Of a stretch of 64,000 nucleotides of DNA, positions 62,304 through 64,000 are shown in pieces (within the stretch, counting starts at the first letter, position 1; each line of letters begins with the position of its first letter). The notes below the pieces were generated by a model. It had not been told where the DNA came from. It did no database searches and saw nothing but the letters and a program-made list of their open reading frames with translations. Source of the DNA: Arsenophonus sp964026495 (GTDB lineage: Bacteria > Pseudomonadota > Gammaproteobacteria > Enterobacterales > Enterobacteriaceae); assembly GCF_964026495.1 (NCBI RefSeq), contig NZ_OZ032148.1:310001-374000 (forward strand), written 5' to 3'. The translations under genes and the position numbers were made by a program.

Positions 62304-63500
62304 ATGATAAAATTAACCATTTTAGGTTCAACTGGTTCAATTGGTAAAACAACATTATCAGTAGTTAAAGAAAATCAAGAAAAATTTCAGGTAATAGGAT
62401 TAGTTGCAAATAAAAATGTTAGTATTATGGTACAGCAATGTTTGGAGTTTAAACCACTATATGCTGCGATGTCAGATCAAAAATCGGCAAATAAGTTAAA
62501 AACAATATTACATAACCAAGGATCTAAAACTGAGGTTTTATCTGGAGAAAAAGGAATTTGTGAAGTAGCTGCACTTAATGATGTAGATCAAGTTATGTCA
62601 GCTATTACAGGAATAGCTGGATTATTACCAACTTTATCTGCTATTCGTCAAGGAAAACGAATCTTATTAGCTAATAAAGAATCGTTGATCACTAGTGGAA
62701 AACTTTTTTTTAATGCTATTAGAAAATATGGTGCTCATGTTCTTCCTATTGATAGTGAACATAATGCAATATTTCAAAGTTTGCCAATAGAAGTTCAATG
62801 TAATTTAGGATTTTCTAATTTAAAAAAACAAAGTATTGACAGAATAATATTAACAGGGTCTGGTGGACCTTTTTTTAAAATTCCTATTTCATATCTTCCG
62901 AATATGACTCCTGATAAAGCTTGTAATCATCCTAATTGGTCTATGGGGCCAAAAATTTCAGTTGATTCAGCTACTATGATGAATAAAGGTTTTGAATATA
63001 TTGCAGTACGATATTTTTTTAATACTTCTAATGAAGAAATTGAAGTTATTATTCATCCACAATCTGTTATTCATTCCATGGTATGTTATCAAGATGGGAG
63101 TATAATTGCACAGCTAGGTGTCCCAGATATGAGAATACCTATTTCTTATAGTATGGGTTATCCTGAACGAATTGTTTCAGGTGCAAAAGCTATTGATTTT
63201 AAAACAATTTCTTCACTTACTTTTATGTCTCCAGATTATGAACGTTATCCATGTTTAAAATTAGCAATTGATGCTTGTTGTCATGGGCAAGCGGCTACTA
63301 CTGTTTTAAATGCTGCTAATGAAATTTCTGTTGCTGCATATTTAGCAGGTAATCTGCAATTTACTGATATTGCTAAAGTTAATTTAAATATATTAGAAAA
63401 ATTAACTTTTTCTGAACCTGATAGTATTGATGCAGTTTTGGAAATTGATAAAGAAGCCCGAAAAATAGCTGATGAGTATGTAAAAACTTTATCAAGTTAA
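62304..63500 (+). CDS. dxr: Dxr, 1-deoxy-D-xylulose-5-phosphate reductoisomerase
   Basis: Dxr converts DXP to MEP with NADPH, the committed step of the MEP isoprenoid pathway that supplies ubiquinone and undecaprenyl chains. The 398 residues equal the E. coli length. Visible are the NADPH-binding [17 protein letters not shown] (4-20), [15 protein letters not shown], the metal-binding [79 protein letters not shown] and [14 protein letters not shown]. It is the last gene in the window. In E. coli uppS and cdsA come next, outside the view. Confidence 0.98.
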   Translation: MIKLTILGSTGSIGKTTLSVVKENQEKFQVIGLVANKNVSIMVQQCLEFKPLYAAMSDQKSANKLKTILHNQGSKTEVLSGEKGICEVAALNDVDQVMSAITGIAGLLPTLSAIRQGKRILLANKESLITSGKLFFNAIRKYGAHVLPIDSEHNAIFQSLPIEVQCNLGFSNLKKQSIDRIILTGSGGPFFKIPISYLPNMTPDKACNHPNWSMGPKISVDSATMMNKGFEYIAVRYFFNTSNEEIEVIIHPQSVIHSMVCYQDGSIIAQLGVPDMRIPISYSMGYPERIVSGAKAIDFKTISSLTFMSPDYERYPCLKLAIDACCHGQAATTVLNAANEISVAAYLAGNLQFTDIAKVNLNILEKLTFSEPDSIDAVLEIDKEARKIADEYVKTLSS

Positions 63501-64000
63501 AAAATATTATTTATGTATCAAAACTGCGTTATGTAATTACATTTTTATTATACTAATATATAGTGTATACTGTGAATGAAATAATATTTTTTTTATATTT
63601 TCTTATAATTAAGATATTGTATATTACATTAAAATTATAAAATTAGTATACAAATAATTGTTAATTAATTATTTATGTGTGATGACTGTATTTATAAAAA
63701 AATAGATTTATAAATAAGAATTATAAAAAAATAGATTTATAAATAAGAATTAAAAATTAAACATAAAACATATTTTATTATTTTTTAAGAATAATATTTA
63801 TATTTTAATATTAGAAAAAATATCAATATAATTTATTTTTAAAAATTAAATAATAATTTTAGAATTATAAAATATAGTTTTTATGACTTAAAAAAATGAA
63901 TAAATATAATTTTTATCAATAATTTTTCTGTATATATTGTTAATAAAAACTAATAATTGTCATATAATATATATAAAATATAAAAATTTATAAAAATTTT
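63501..64000. other. AT-rich spacer at the right edge
   Basis: 500 bp without a gene, apart from the 29-bp tandem duplication listed separately. Any uppS homologue would have to begin outside the window. Confidence 0.6.
63692..63749. repeat. 29-bp perfect tandem duplication
   Basis: A 29-base unit (key core ATAGATTTATAAATAAGAA) is present at 63692-63720 and repeated identically at 63721-63749. The absence of any mismatch implies a recent duplication in non-coding DNA. Confidence 0.85.

Noticed and set aside
1..64000. CRISPR arrays, insertion sequences, prophage or toxin-antitoxin modules
   Set aside because: No regularly spaced repeats, transposase motifs, phage-type genes or paired small genes were seen. 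Repeats are limited to short tandem duplications.

Overview
The window looks like part of the reduced, very AT-rich chromosome of a gammaproteobacterial (Enterobacterales) insect- or invertebrate-type endosymbiont. The proteins read as clear orthologues of enterobacterial housekeeping genes and mostly keep near-full length. They sit in blocks whose order matches E. coli, and the blocks are separated by 0.3-1.9 kb spacers of almost pure A/T where the missing neighbours used to be. An Arsenophonus/Providencia-like member of the Morganellaceae is my best guess, but the genus is inference. There are no insertion sequences, phage genes, CRISPR arrays, rRNAs or obvious horizontally acquired islands.

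Layout. 1-700: 5' part of folD and tRNA-Arg(UCU) with a good sigma70 promoter. 2494-3114: RhtB/LysE-type exporter. 4828-5262: yibN. 7204-15311: LPS inner-core genes hldD-waaF-waaC(frameshifted), waaA(-), coaD, waaP(-) and waaG(-, frameshifted). 16303-27120: hldE, ubiK, ribB, nudF, parE-parC-plsC. 28277-40300: folA and the opposing lptD-surA-pdxA-rsmA-(apaG missing)-apaH operon, djlA, then the thiamine transporter thiB-thiP-thiQ. 40565-54924: rppH-lgt-thyA, recC-recB-recD, amiC. 55926-63500: dapD and map on the minus strand, then rpsB-tsf-pyrH-frr-dxr on the plus strand.

How the genes work together. hldE and hldD make ADP-heptose. waaA, waaC, waaF, waaG and waaP build the Kdo-heptose-glucose inner core and phosphorylate it. 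surA and lptD deliver LPS to the outer membrane. dapD and amiC belong to peptidoglycan precursor supply and turnover, lgt to lipoprotein maturation, and plsC to phospholipid synthesis. ribB, pdxA, coaD, folA/folD, thyA, ubiK and dxr are cofactor and precursor genes. thiBPQ imports thiamine. RecBCD and topoisomerase IV serve repair and chromosome segregation.

The most interesting signals are: (a) waaC and waaG, the only two broken genes, are both interrupted exactly at homopolymers while the rest of the LPS core pathway is intact, which suggests polymerase slippage rescue, very recent decay or read error; (b) a ribB leader keeping only the 3' edge of what looks like an FMN riboswitch; (c) a YibN without its expected cysteine and an AmiC without a twin-arginine motif; and (d) several well-preserved hairpins in otherwise decaying spacers. 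I did not find a convincing new multi-gene system.
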